Part shown: positions 1 through 8,180 of the stretch, one piece after another
How the letters are laid out: each line of letters opens with the position of its first letter
Position numbering within the stretch: the first letter of the stretch is position 1
Source: a virus
Length of the DNA: 50,429 nt
Direction: 5' to 3' (one strand)
IMG/VR virus record: IMGVR_UViG_3300021356_000031
Span: 1-50,429 of that record
The notes under the pieces: model-generated
Told to the model about the DNA's origin: nothing
Seen by the model: the letters and a program-made list of their open reading frames with translations, nothing else
Database searches by the model: none
Made by a program: the position numbers and the translations under genes

Positions 1-124
1 CGCAGGCATTTGGCGTGGAGCAGCTGGAGCTTATGCAGGGACAGGTAATTTCTTAAATCTTGGTGGTTATGACGGCATTACGTTTACGACTGGAAATGCT
101 GATATTTCATCGCAAACAGAACGC
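1..124 (+). repeat. 124-bp exact direct repeat, copy 1 (fibre gene)
   Basis: Bases 1-124 are identical to 48925-49048 and diverge immediately after. Both copies encode the same fibre segment in the same frame (AGIWRGAAGAYAGTG onward). Copy 1 starts exactly at the window edge, as expected if the contig is circular with two alternative continuations. Confidence 0.95.
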
Positions 125-2059
125 CTCCGCATCGACTCAAGCGGTAACGTCGGGATTGGCACTGACAGTCCGACAACATTTACTGGTTACATTACTGTTC
201 ACCACAAAAATACGTCAGGTGATGCAATACATTTGATTGAAAGCGATGGTGGAATTATTGGTCAAACTTTTGTTAATGATGCTAGTGGGGTTGTTACAAC
301 AGGGTCACGTTCAAACCATCCGTGGCGTGTTACTACTAACGATACAGAACGCCTCCGCATCGACTCAAGCGGGAATGTTGGTATTGGTACTAGCAGTCCG
401 TCTTCATATCCGGTTGCTTCAGAACTTGTCGTAGATACTGGTGTTAGTGGTGGAATAACTGTGGTCAGTGATTCAACTACTGGAGGCTACGGCGGTGTTT
501 ACTTTGCTGATGGGACTACTGGCAACGAACAATACAGGGGTTTTATCCAGTACGACCACAATAACGCCGGGTCTGTTGATAGCTTAATACTAGGAAGTTC
601 TGGCACAGAAGCCATGCGCATCGACTCTAGCGGACAGGTAGGTATTGGCACTAGCAGTCCGTCATCTTTTGATGCCGCTGGCGATAATTTAGTTGTAGGT
701 ACTGGTTCAGGCAACAACGGCATGACCGTTTATAGCGGCACGGCAAACGCTGGTTCTTTGTTTTTTGCTGATGGAACTGGCTCTGCGGCGGCTAAAGCTG
801 ATGGATACATTCAGTATGAGCATAACAACCAAGCCTTAGCTTTCGCCACAAGCGGTGGTTCAGAACGCCTCCGCATCACCTCAGGTGGTGATGTCATTGC
901 AAAAACAGCAGATGCGCGGATTGGCAGTGATGCTGGCTCTGTGGAATACGGCACGAGTGCAGCAAACTCAGTTCGGTTTTACACCACCAATCTTGAGCGG
1001 TTTAGGCTGACCTCAAGCGGCAACGTAAAAATTGGTACGGGTACTGACCGCTCTAGCTTCCTAACTGCTTCTACAGCGAACTTACAAATTGACGGTGGTG
1101 TTGTCTTTGATGCGGGTTCTGGCAATGACGCAGAAATATTCAACTATCGAACCACAGCCATGTTGTTTGGTAATAGTGGCACTGAAGATATGCGTATCGA
1201 CTCTAGTGGTCGAGTCTTAATAGGTCAAAGTAGCAATACAGGTTCTGTTAATGCGGATAATCTTGTTGTCGGAACAGGAAGTGGTAACAACGGATTAACT
1301 ATTCTTTCTGGCACAGGCAGCGGCGGAACATTGGCGTTTGCAGATTCTGGCGCAGATGAAGATGGATTTGTTTCGTTTAACCACGCAAACCAATTTATGC
1401 AGTTTGGCACAGCCGCCGCAGAACGTATGCGCATCGACTCAAGCGGCAACTTAATTGTCGGGGGCACGACAGCACAAGGAGCTTCAGCAGTAACCATGAC
1501 CGCCGGCGGTAGCATTGTTACTGATGGTTTTATTAAGCCTCACACCGATGATGCTTATGACTTAGGAGCTTCAAGCCAACGCTGGCAAGACCTCTACCTG
1601 TCAGGCGGTGCTTACTTAGGCGGGGTAGCTTCAGCCAATAAGCTAGACGACTACGAAGAAGGGACGTGGACTCCTACCTATTCTCCACAAGCAAGCGCCT
1701 TCACTTCTATTACTTACGATGCTGCTGTTTATGGGAAGTACGTCAAAGTCGGTGCAGTAGTGCATATTCAGGGAATTGTTAGAACAGATGCTATTAGCGG
1801 AGGATCTGGTAATGTTTACATAGGTGGAATGCCTTTTACTGCAGATAATTATGGGGTTATTTCTATTGGATATACAAACAACTTTGCTGGAGATCATCCC
1901 GGCGGTTTATACACGGCAGCCTCTAGCACAGATATTATTATCAGATATAGAACTACCGCGAACTCTGGATTAGACAACCTTTTAAACGTAACTGATTTAG
2001 ACACTGGCGGGAATAAAAATTACCTAATTTTTTCTGGCACTTACATGACAACTCAATAA
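1..2059 (+). CDS. Tail fibre, C-terminal part (5' partial, allele A)
   Basis: The frame is open from base 2, so this is the 3' part of a longer fibre gene cut by the window edge. It contains repeated modules of the form ERLRIDSSGNVGIGT-SSPS, typical of trimeric phage fibre shafts, then a module starting EEGTWTPTYSP and a beta-rich C-terminus ending MTTQ. There is no S74 chaperone domain, unlike the fibre at 46568-50254. The first 124 bases equal 48925-49048 in the same codon phase, so joining the window ends would restore a fibre of about 1471 aa. It probably contacts the host receptor. A small hairpin (2062-2081) follows the stop, without a T-tract. Confidence 0.85.
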   Translation, partial: AGIWRGAAGAYAGTGNFLNLGGYDGITFTTGNADISSQTERLRIDSSGNVGIGTDSPTTFTGYITVHHKNTSGDAIHLIESDGGIIGQTFVNDASGVVTTGSRSNHPWRVTTNDTERLRIDSSGNVGIGTSSPSSYPVASELVVDTGVSGGITVVSDSTTGGYGGVYFADGTTGNEQYRGFIQYDHNNAGSVDSLILGSSGTEAMRIDSSGQVGIGTSSPSSFDAAGDNLVVGTGSGNNGMTVYSGTANAGSLFFADGTGSAAAKADGYIQYEHNNQALAFATSGGSERLRITSGGDVIAKTADARIGSDAGSVEYGTSAANSVRFYTTNLERFRLTSSGNVKIGTGTDRSSFLTASTANLQIDGGVVFDAGSGNDAEIFNYRTTAMLFGNSGTEDMRIDSSGRVLIGQSSNTGSVNADNLVVGTGSGNNGLTILSGTGSGGTLAFADSGADEDGFVSFNHANQFMQFGTAAAERMRIDSSGNLIVGGTTAQGASAVTMTAGGSIVTDGFIKPHTDDAYDLGASSQRWQDLYLSGGAYLGGVASANKLDDYEEGTWTPTYSPQASAFTSITYDAAVYGKYVKVGAVVHIQGIVRTDAISGGSGNVYIGGMPFTADNYGVISIGYTNNFAGDHPGGLYTAASSTDIIIRYRTTANSGLDNLLNVTDLDTGGNKNYLIFSGTYMTTQ

Positions 2060-2110
2060 TTATCTCAAGTGGATTCTTGAGACGGACAGTCCAACAAAAG
2101 GAGAAAAAAT

Positions 2111-2368
2111 ATGGCTTTATCAGAAGCAACAGTAAACGACAAGATTGAAGTCGTTAGTCAAGGTTCTTGGTCTTGTGTACAAGTAAGAACCGCAACAGTA
2201 ATCAGTCGTGATGGCGAAGAGATTTCTAGGACTTTCCATCGTCACGTAGTCATGCCAGATGCTGACTTAGCTCAAGAAGACTCTGACGTGTCAGCAATCT
2301 GCACCACAGTTTTTACACAAGCCTGTAAAGACGCATACGCGGCTCATGTCGCATCACAAGGAGTATAA
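2111..2368 (+). CDS. Small conserved phage protein downstream of fibre (85 aa)
   Basis: An 85-aa protein (starts MALSEATVNDKIEVV, ends VASQGV) preceded by an AAAGGAG ribosome site. It resembles a short protein family I have seen after fibre or tail genes in marine phages, whose function I do not know. It lies 51 bp after the fibre stop and 3 bp before the next gene, so it is probably co-transcribed with them. The alternative fibre end at the right of the window lacks this gene: the homologue of the next gene follows that fibre directly. It could be a fibre-assembly or accessory virion protein, but nothing in the sequence proves that. Confidence 0.6.
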   Translation: MALSEATVNDKIEVVSQGSWSCVQVRTATVISRDGEEISRTFHRHVVMPDADLAQEDSDVSAICTTVFTQACKDAYAAHVASQGV

Positions 2369-2371
2369 ATT

Positions 2372-2680
2372 ATGGCAGCAGTATGGACTGTATCAACACT
2401 TGAAAGAAACACAGCAGACGGTGGTGTCACTGTCGTACACTGGAGAGTCTCAGACTCAGAGACTGTAGGAGAAGACACTTATGTTGCTTCTTCTTACGGT
2501 ACTTGTGGATTCTCACCAGACCCCTCCTCAGAGGATTACATAGCTTATGATGACCTAACGGAAGCCGACGTGATTGGCTGGTGTCAGGGTGAGTTAGACG
2601 TTGAGGCTATTGAAGCTAGTCTGACTGCTAACATCAACGAGCAGAAGAACCCCACAACTGCTGATGGCGTGCCTTGGTAG
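2372..2680 (+). CDS. Small conserved phage protein, fibre-linked (102 aa)
   Basis: A 102-aa protein with the pattern WTVSTLERNT - VVHWRVSDSETVG - SSYGTCGFSPDP and an end in GVPW. The partial gene at 50264 encodes a homologue (WTIATLERNT, HWRVTETETVG, SSYGTCGFTPDP) after the alternative fibre, so this protein travels with fibre ends. I recognise the family as common in marine phages but without a known role. An AAGGAG-like site precedes the ATG. A perfect promoter starts 2 bp after its stop. Confidence 0.65.
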   Translation: MAAVWTVSTLERNTADGGVTVVHWRVSDSETVGEDTYVASSYGTCGFSPDPSSEDYIAYDDLTEADVIGWCQGELDVEAIEASLTANINEQKNPTTADGVPW

Positions 2681-2681
2681 T

Positions 2682-2710
2682 TTGACAACCTTCAAAAAAT
2701 ATGCTATAAT
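2682..2710 (+). promoter_or_regulatory. Perfect consensus sigma70 promoter (late)
   Basis: TTGACA at 2682-2687, a 17-bp spacer and TATAAT at 2705-2710. Transcription should start near 2717, right at the AAGGAG ribosome site (2715-2720) of the 52-aa gene. It would drive the internal virion and lysis block to 18888. Confidence 0.85.
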
Positions 2711-2726
2711 CTTTTAAGGAGTTAAA

Positions 2727-2885
2727 ATGGATTTACTTATTATAATTAATACTATTACAACAATTGTTACAGTAGCTTCTATTGTTGCTGCTGCAACACC
2801 TACTCCTAAAGATGATGAGTGGATTGCAAAGCTTTATAAGTTTATAGACTTGTTAGCCATTAACATTGGTAAAGCGAAGCAGTAG
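2727..2885 (+). CDS. Small membrane protein (52 aa), possible holin-like
   Basis: ATG at 2727 preceded by AAGGAG at 2715-2720; stop TAG at 2883-2885. The N-terminal half (MDLLIIINTITTIVTVASIV) is one hydrophobic helix, followed by a Pro/Asp linker and a charged tail ending GKAKQ. It is the first gene after the perfect promoter and abuts the next membrane protein gene. Size and topology suit a small holin, antiholin or ejection accessory protein, but no family motif decides. A more typical three-helix holin is encoded at 16459. Confidence 0.6.
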   Translation: MDLLIIINTITTIVTVASIVAAATPTPKDDEWIAKLYKFIDLLAINIGKAKQ

Positions 2886-3119
2886 GTGAAGATAGGTATG
2901 GCTGTTAAAACAGAAATGGATTTAGCTTTAGAGGCCCTTGAAAAGATTGCTAAGCATGAAAAAGAATGTGGTGAGCGTTGGGCAGAAGCTGTAATAGAAC
3001 TTAGAGAGCTTCGTAAAGCTACTGACAGTCATGCTGCCCGTTGGGAAAAACTTGCTTGGCTTGTAGTGGGTGTAGTTATTACTGGTGCATCTTCTGTTAT
3101 TTTTGCACATTTGGGATAA
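2886..3119 (+). CDS. Coiled-coil protein with C-terminal membrane anchor (77 aa)
   Basis: Opens with GTG directly after the preceding stop; an ATG at 2898 (MAVKTEMDLALEAL) is an alternative start. A charged helical stretch, probably coiled coil (residues about 10-50), is followed by one membrane helix (LAWLVVGVVITGASSVIFAHLG) at the C-terminus. This resembles small tail-anchored proteins next to phage holins. I cannot assign a function. It is likely co-translated with the 52-aa protein upstream. Confidence 0.55.
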   Translation: MKIGMAVKTEMDLALEALEKIAKHEKECGERWAEAVIELRELRKATDSHAARWEKLAWLVVGVVITGASSVIFAHLG

Positions 3120-3122
3120 ATT

Positions 3123-6100
3123 ATGAGTAGTAAAAGGTCTAGCAGGAATAATAAAAAGGTTTTAAAAGCACTTCGCCAGAAGAGAGCTAGAGGTGGGCGT
3201 ACTAAAAAGTTTTATGGTGGTGTTGAAGGCATGACAGGGCTTAATATCCCTAGCGAAGCTGAAATACAAGCTCGTATAAGACAGCAGCAAGATACTAATC
3301 AAGAAACTCCTGAACAAAAAGCCGCTAGAGAGGCGCAAGAAAAAGCAGCTAAAGAAGAAGCCGATAGACAAAAAGCAGAAGCGGATAGACTTGAAGCTGA
3401 AAAAAAAGCAGAAGCGGATAGACTTGAAGCTGAAAAAATAGCAAAACAAGGGAAGGTTAGTAGTGGCACCCAACCTACTACTACTACTACTACTCCTACA
3501 CCTACTACTACAACATCTTCTGTTGATGATCCTAAGCCTTTAAGAAGTGATTATGGTTCTAATTTAGGTGGACGTAGAGCAATTACTGCAAGTCAAGCCT
3601 ATGAAAGAGATTTAGCGGCATGGGAAGCTAGACAAGCTGCTAATATAGACGTAACAGAAGGAATTGGTAGTGGGTCTCCTACAGACATTGCCACCAGTAC
3701 AGTACAAGAAGGAACTACTATGAGCACTACAACATCGACACAGGGAGGCCCTCCAATAAACTTAGAAGTAACGCCTCCTGAAACTCCAGATGCTCCAGTA
3801 GCAGACGTAGCCAAATTAGACACAGGCGCTATAACTGAAAAGTCTTCTGATGCAGATAAACTAGCAGCGGGTATTAGCACTGAAGTTCAGCAGTTAGATA
3901 CTACGCCTACTGCCGTTACAAGAGATAAGGCTGAAGCTGGTGTAGCTAAAGCAGAAGCTGTGAGCAAAACTTCTAAAGCTGAAAGTGTAAAAGACTTTGA
4001 TGCTGCTACATATGATGCAGCAACGGCAGAAGATCTTGATCCTACTAAAGCTGCTGTAGGAACAGTTAGCGAGGATGCTATAGCTAAAGTAGATGAAGTA
4101 GAAGGTCTTACAGAAAGAGCAGTAGGTCAAGAAACTACTGCTGCTCAAAAAGAAAGTACTTTGGCTAAAACAGCTGAGTTTACTATTGATCCTCGTTCTA
4201 TTGCACCTAGCGTAGAAGGAGATGTTGCTAATGTAAGTCCTACCGCTGAAGCTGAAAGATCAACACGTAGAGATATTGTAGGGACAGAAGCCGATGATGG
4301 CACTGCTGCTATGATTGATCAAACTGTAGGCTACGAAGCAGCTAAACGTCGAGCAGTAAAAGGAACAGCCGCAAAAGGTGCAGCCGCAGAAATGATTGCA
4401 GCTGTAGGTGATCTACCTCCTGATATTACAGCGGCTGTTGTAGAAGACCCTGCAACTGTAGAGGCTCAATTAGATGAGCAACCTGTAGAGGTAAGAGCAG
4501 CTATTGCAGCGTTGCCTACAGAAGCTTTAGTATCTTCTCAAATGGAGTCTTTACTTGGAGGTATTGAAGATGGAGAAACACCCGCATGGGCTAGGCCAGC
4601 AGTAGCAGCTATTGAGCAAAAACTAGCTGCTAGAGGCATGTCAACCTCCACTGTAGGGCGTGATGCACTATTTAATGCGATTATACAAAGTGCTTTACCT
4701 ATCGCGCAAAGCAACGCACAGGCACTCCAGCAACGCGCTGCCCAGAATCTTAGCAATCAACAGCAGGCTAATCTTGCACAGTCTACACAAGACATGCAGC
4801 GGCGTATGGCTAACTTAGCTAACCGTCAAGGGGCTGCTTCGCAGACTGCGCAAATGGCTCAACAGATGGGTGTATTGCAAAGCAACTTTAACCAGCAAGC
4901 AACTGTTCTGTCTGCACAACAACAACAGCAAACAAGAACTCAAAACTTAAATAATCAACAACAGGCTGCTGTGCTTCGTTCTCAAAACCAACAAGCTATA
5001 AACGCTCAACAGCTAGGTAACGAACAGCAGATGGAGCTTGCTGAGTTACAAATTGAAGCTGCTACAGAAGGTGCAAATCAAAATGCAGAGAATCAAAGAA
5101 GGTTAGCAGAGATGCAAGTCGCTGCCGACTTCTTATCTAAAAATGCAGCATTTAAGCAGCAGATGGAGCTTGCTAACCTTTCTAATGATCAGCAGATGCG
5201 TCTTGCTAATTTAACAGCAAGAAATCAAGCTGAGTCTCAAAGGATGTCTAATGCAGAGAAAATTGAGTTAGCAAATTTAAATGCAGAGCTACAGACAAAT
5301 ATAGCTCAGGGGCGTATAGCCGCAGAAATGAATGTTGCTCAATTAAATGTAGATCAACAGACAGCTATTAGAAATGCTACTATGGTTGCTAATGTTGATT
5401 TAACTAAATTTAACGCGGCTCAACAAGTAGAGCTTGCTAATAGTAAAGCAATGCAAACTTTAGTTCTTGCAGATTTAAATAATCGACAGCAGGCAGCATT
5501 ACAGAATGCTACAGCTATGGCTAGTTTGGATATGGCAACAGTAGATCAAAGAACTAAAATAGCTGTAACGAATGCTCAAAGTTTTTTAGCTATGGACATG
5601 GCTAATTTGAATAATGAACAACAAGCTATTATGTTTGATCAACAAGCTAAACAACAAAGAATATTATCTGATCAAGCAGCTGAGAACGCAAGACGGCAAT
5701 TTAATGCTACTTCTGAAAATCAAGTAAATCAATTTTTAACTTCTACAGAAGCAGCGATGCGACAATTTAATGCTAGTCAAAATAATGCTATGAAGCAATT
5801 CAATGCAAGTGAAGCGAATAGAGCTTCTGCTCTTAATGCTCAGTTAGCTACTGATGTTTCTAAAGCTAATGCTACAATGAAACTAAATGCAGATCAGTTT
5901 AATGAAAATATGGATTTACAAAGAGAAACATGGAATGCTGCCAATGCTCAAGCAGTAGAGCAATCTAACATTGAGTGGCGAAGAAAATCAAACACGATTG
6001 ATACCGCAGCACAGAATGCTTCTAATATGCTAAATGCTCAGCAGACCTTTCAAATGGATTCTGCTGAAATGGCTTTCTTGTGGCAAACTCTTAGAGATGA

Positions 6101-6260
6101 AGCCACATATCAAAGAACGGCATATGAAAATGATCAGCAAAGAAAAACAACCTTGTATGCTACGGCGCTTGCAAATGAAGCAGGGGCTAGTGGACAAGAA
6201 AACTCTACTTCAGTAGATCGTTTATTTAACTTAGTTAAAGGTGTAACAGGTGGTAGCTAA
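3123..6260 (+). CDS. Very large Gln/Asn/Ala-rich internal virion protein (1045 aa)
   Basis: The N-terminus is basic and Arg/Lys-rich. An EAEK/KAEADRLEAEK coiled-coil follows (residues about 60-110), then a poly-Thr/Pro linker, then an Ala/Glu/Thr-rich segment. The C-terminal half (about 500-1020) is almost pure Gln, Asn, Ala and Leu in heptad-like repeats such as LANLN-EQQA and AMRQFNAS. No enzyme motif is visible. Position ahead of other internal proteins and composition suggest a core or ejected virion protein that forms long helical bundles. Plausible alternatives are a tail needle or an internal scaffold. It overlaps the next ATG by one base. Confidence 0.65.
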   Translation: MSSKRSSRNNKKVLKALRQKRARGGRTKKFYGGVEGMTGLNIPSEAEIQARIRQQQDTNQETPEQKAAREAQEKAAKEEADRQKAEADRLEAEKKAEADRLEAEKIAKQGKVSSGTQPTTTTTTPTPTTTTSSVDDPKPLRSDYGSNLGGRRAITASQAYERDLAAWEARQAANIDVTEGIGSGSPTDIATSTVQEGTTMSTTTSTQGGPPINLEVTPPETPDAPVADVAKLDTGAITEKSSDADKLAAGISTEVQQLDTTPTAVTRDKAEAGVAKAEAVSKTSKAESVKDFDAATYDAATAEDLDPTKAAVGTVSEDAIAKVDEVEGLTERAVGQETTAAQKESTLAKTAEFTIDPRSIAPSVEGDVANVSPTAEAERSTRRDIVGTEADDGTAAMIDQTVGYEAAKRRAVKGTAAKGAAAEMIAAVGDLPPDITAAVVEDPATVEAQLDEQPVEVRAAIAALPTEALVSSQMESLLGGIEDGETPAWARPAVAAIEQKLAARGMSTSTVGRDALFNAIIQSALPIAQSNAQALQQRAAQNLSNQQQANLAQSTQDMQRRMANLANRQGAASQTAQMAQQMGVLQSNFNQQATVLSAQQQQQTRTQNLNNQQQAAVLRSQNQQAINAQQLGNEQQMELAELQIEAATEGANQNAENQRRLAEMQVAADFLSKNAAFKQQMELANLSNDQQMRLANLTARNQAESQRMSNAEKIELANLNAELQTNIAQGRIAAEMNVAQLNVDQQTAIRNATMVANVDLTKFNAAQQVELANSKAMQTLVLADLNNRQQAALQNATAMASLDMATVDQRTKIAVTNAQSFLAMDMANLNNEQQAIMFDQQAKQQRILSDQAAENARRQFNATSENQVNQFLTSTEAAMRQFNASQNNAMKQFNASEANRASALNAQLATDVSKANATMKLNADQFNENMDLQRETWNAANAQAVEQSNIEWRRKSNTIDTAAQNASNMLNAQQTFQMDSAEMAFLWQTLRDEATYQRTAYENDQQRKTTLYATALANEAGASGQENSTSVDRLFNLVKGVTGGS
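3372..3437 (+). repeat. 33-bp tandem repeat (2 copies)
   Basis: Two in-frame copies with a 33-base period, encoding KAEADRLEAEK twice in the coiled-coil part of the 1045-aa protein. An ACT/CTA microsatellite encoding poly-Thr lies just downstream (about 3472-3510). Confidence 0.8.
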
Positions 6261-7615
6261 TGGGATTTTTTAAAAAAATATTTAAAGGCATAGGTAAAGT
6301 TTTTCGTAAGATTGGTAGGGCAATTAAGAAAGGCTTTAAAAAATTTGGTAAGTTCATGGGTAAGCTTGGCATTGTAGGTCAGCTAGGTATGATGTTTATT
6401 CTTCCGGGGATAGGGGGTGCCCTTATGAAGGGCCTTGGAGGTATTGCAGGTAATATGGCAGCACTTACTGGAAAGTTTGCAGGTCTTAGCGGCACGGCGC
6501 TGGGTACAGCTGTTAAGGGCATGGGAGCCGTATTGAAAGGCGCTCATGGTTTTGTTCAAACAGGTGTAAATGCTTTTAAAACTGTTACAAGCGGAATTAT
6601 GGAGTTTGGTAAAACAGCGTTAAACAAAATACCCGGAATTGAAATTAGTAGTGCCAAAGCAAACTTCTTTGGTGCTGATAGCGTAATGGAAGGTATTCGT
6701 GTGGATGCGGCTAATATTGGAAACCCTTTCCGCAACAGTATTACACTAAAGCCCGGAATGTCTGTAGATCAGTTAAGTAAAACAACAGGTTTATCAGTAG
6801 AATCTTTACAAAAATTAAATCCAAATGTTAATTTATCGGCTCCGGGGGCTGACCTTACTGGGCGTACATTGAATTTAGATTTTGGTAATATTGCTCCTGA
6901 TATACAAAAAGTTATTGAAAATGCTAAGATAACAACTGCTGGTGGAGTTCCTTCAGACGCTTTTGGAGTTGATGTAGGAAGAGTTGATACGCTAAGGCCG
7001 GGAGAAGTAAATTTAAACTTTGACCACACGCCTACCCAGAACAATGGTTTTCCAACAAGTGCTGTTGATCCTTTTCCAGAAGTAACTAGTGTATTAAACC
7101 AAGCAGATTTAACTAGAATAGCTTCAGTAGAAATGCCTAACATTACAACTAATTTATTAGAGCCTATACCTGTAGATAAAATTGGAACGACTATGGCAGA
7201 TCCAGTAGGCACGATTGCAGATCCAACTACAGCTATTGAAAGTGTAGTACCTGATGGTCTGGCTGAAGTAGGAGCTACTCAACAAGAATCGTTATTATCT
7301 AGAGGTTTTACTAGGGCTAGAGAAGGTTTGTCAGCAAGCCTTACTAGTGCTTTAGATGATCCTATCGGCACAGGCTTGCCTATGGTTCAAAATCTAGCAA
7401 GTACTTTTGCTTCTCCAGAAGAAATTGATATGGGTCGAAGAGGCCCCGGATTTGTTGCAGATGTACTGCCACAATTTGATATTGCATCTGTTGATATGAC
7501 TCAATTATTAAATGCTGGCAACTATGGGCCGGGAGCCGTATCAATGGATTTCGTAAATCAAGCTATGCTATTTCAAAGCCCGAATCAACGCTTTCCGGGC
7601 GCATTAGGTTACTAG
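6260..7615 (+). CDS. Putative internal virion protein with basic amphipathic N-terminus and LysM-like segment (451 aa)
   Basis: Residues 1-36 are strongly basic and amphipathic (FKKIFKGIGKVFRKIGRAIKK), followed by hydrophobic Gly/Ala/Met stretches (about 38-100), a pattern seen in membrane-active ejected proteins. Residues about 161-207 (ITLKPGMSVDQLSKTTGLSV, then ESLQKLNPNV and GRTLNL) match the LysM pattern weakly but recognisably. The rest is Pro/Asp/Val-rich. The gene overlaps the previous stop (TAATG). A role in crossing the membrane or peptidoglycan during DNA ejection is inferred from composition and neighbours only. Confidence 0.55.
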   Translation: MGFFKKIFKGIGKVFRKIGRAIKKGFKKFGKFMGKLGIVGQLGMMFILPGIGGALMKGLGGIAGNMAALTGKFAGLSGTALGTAVKGMGAVLKGAHGFVQTGVNAFKTVTSGIMEFGKTALNKIPGIEISSAKANFFGADSVMEGIRVDAANIGNPFRNSITLKPGMSVDQLSKTTGLSVESLQKLNPNVNLSAPGADLTGRTLNLDFGNIAPDIQKVIENAKITTAGGVPSDAFGVDVGRVDTLRPGEVNLNFDHTPTQNNGFPTSAVDPFPEVTSVLNQADLTRIASVEMPNITTNLLEPIPVDKIGTTMADPVGTIADPTTAIESVVPDGLAEVGATQQESLLSRGFTRAREGLSASLTSALDDPIGTGLPMVQNLASTFASPEEIDMGRRGPGFVADVLPQFDIASVDMTQLLNAGNYGPGAVSMDFVNQAMLFQSPNQRFPGALGY

Positions 7616-7625
7616 GAGATAAATA

Positions 7626-8180
7626 ATGAGTATGCCACAAATTAATACTGATTTTATACAAGCAAGACTAAGCAGGTCTGTTCCGGGTGAGTCTTTTGCT
7701 AATGATCCTGATACTCCGTATCCATTTGAAAAGGCTCCAGAGTTTACTTCTGTAAATAAAGCTTCAGAATTTATTTTTGAAAGAATTACTGAAGAAGAAA
7801 ACTATATGCAATTTATGGAAGTAATTGCAGGGGGTACGCCTCTAATGGAGATTGCTAAAGTATTGCTGTACTCTATGTATGACGAAGGTAAAATTAATCC
7901 TGATTTAATGATATTATTAATTGAACCTACTGTGTATATTTTAATGGCTTTGTGTGAGCGAGCAGACATTCCTTTTACTATTGATGGTGAGTTAGGCGAA
8001 GAAGAAGATCTTGATGGTAATAGTCAAGATTACGAAATTTTACAAAGACTTCAAGAGGCCCAAAGGTCAAATGAAATACCTTTACCACAAAATATAGAGC
8101 AAAGGTTGCAAGAGCTTAGGCCACCACCGCCTGAAGAGTCGCCCCCTGAACAAACAAGTCTACTAGATATGGAGCAGTAA
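7626..8180 (+). CDS. Acidic protein of unknown function in virion block (184 aa)
   Basis: A good AGGAG site precedes the ATG. The protein is acidic, mostly helical in the middle (YMQFMEVIAGGTPLMEIAKV), and ends in a Pro/Glu-rich tail (RPPPPEESPPEQTS). I do not recognise a family. Its place between two internal virion proteins, abutting the next ATG, suggests a structural or morphogenesis role, perhaps as a partner or chaperone of the large ejection proteins. Confidence 0.5.
   Translation: MSMPQINTDFIQARLSRSVPGESFANDPDTPYPFEKAPEFTSVNKASEFIFERITEEENYMQFMEVIAGGTPLMEIAKVLLYSMYDEGKINPDLMILLIEPTVYILMALCERADIPFTIDGELGEEEDLDGNSQDYEILQRLQEAQRSNEIPLPQNIEQRLQELRPPPPEESPPEQTSLLDMEQ

Noticed and set aside
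1-124. Direct terminal repeat of the packaged genome
   Set aside because: The second copy is 1.4 kb from the right end and inside a fibre gene in the same frame, so alternative alleles explain it better than a packaging repeat.
2062-2081. Terminator after fibre allele A (TCTCAAG ... CTTGAGA)
   Set aside because: A 7-bp stem without a T-tract; genes continue co-directionally right after, so termination is not supported.
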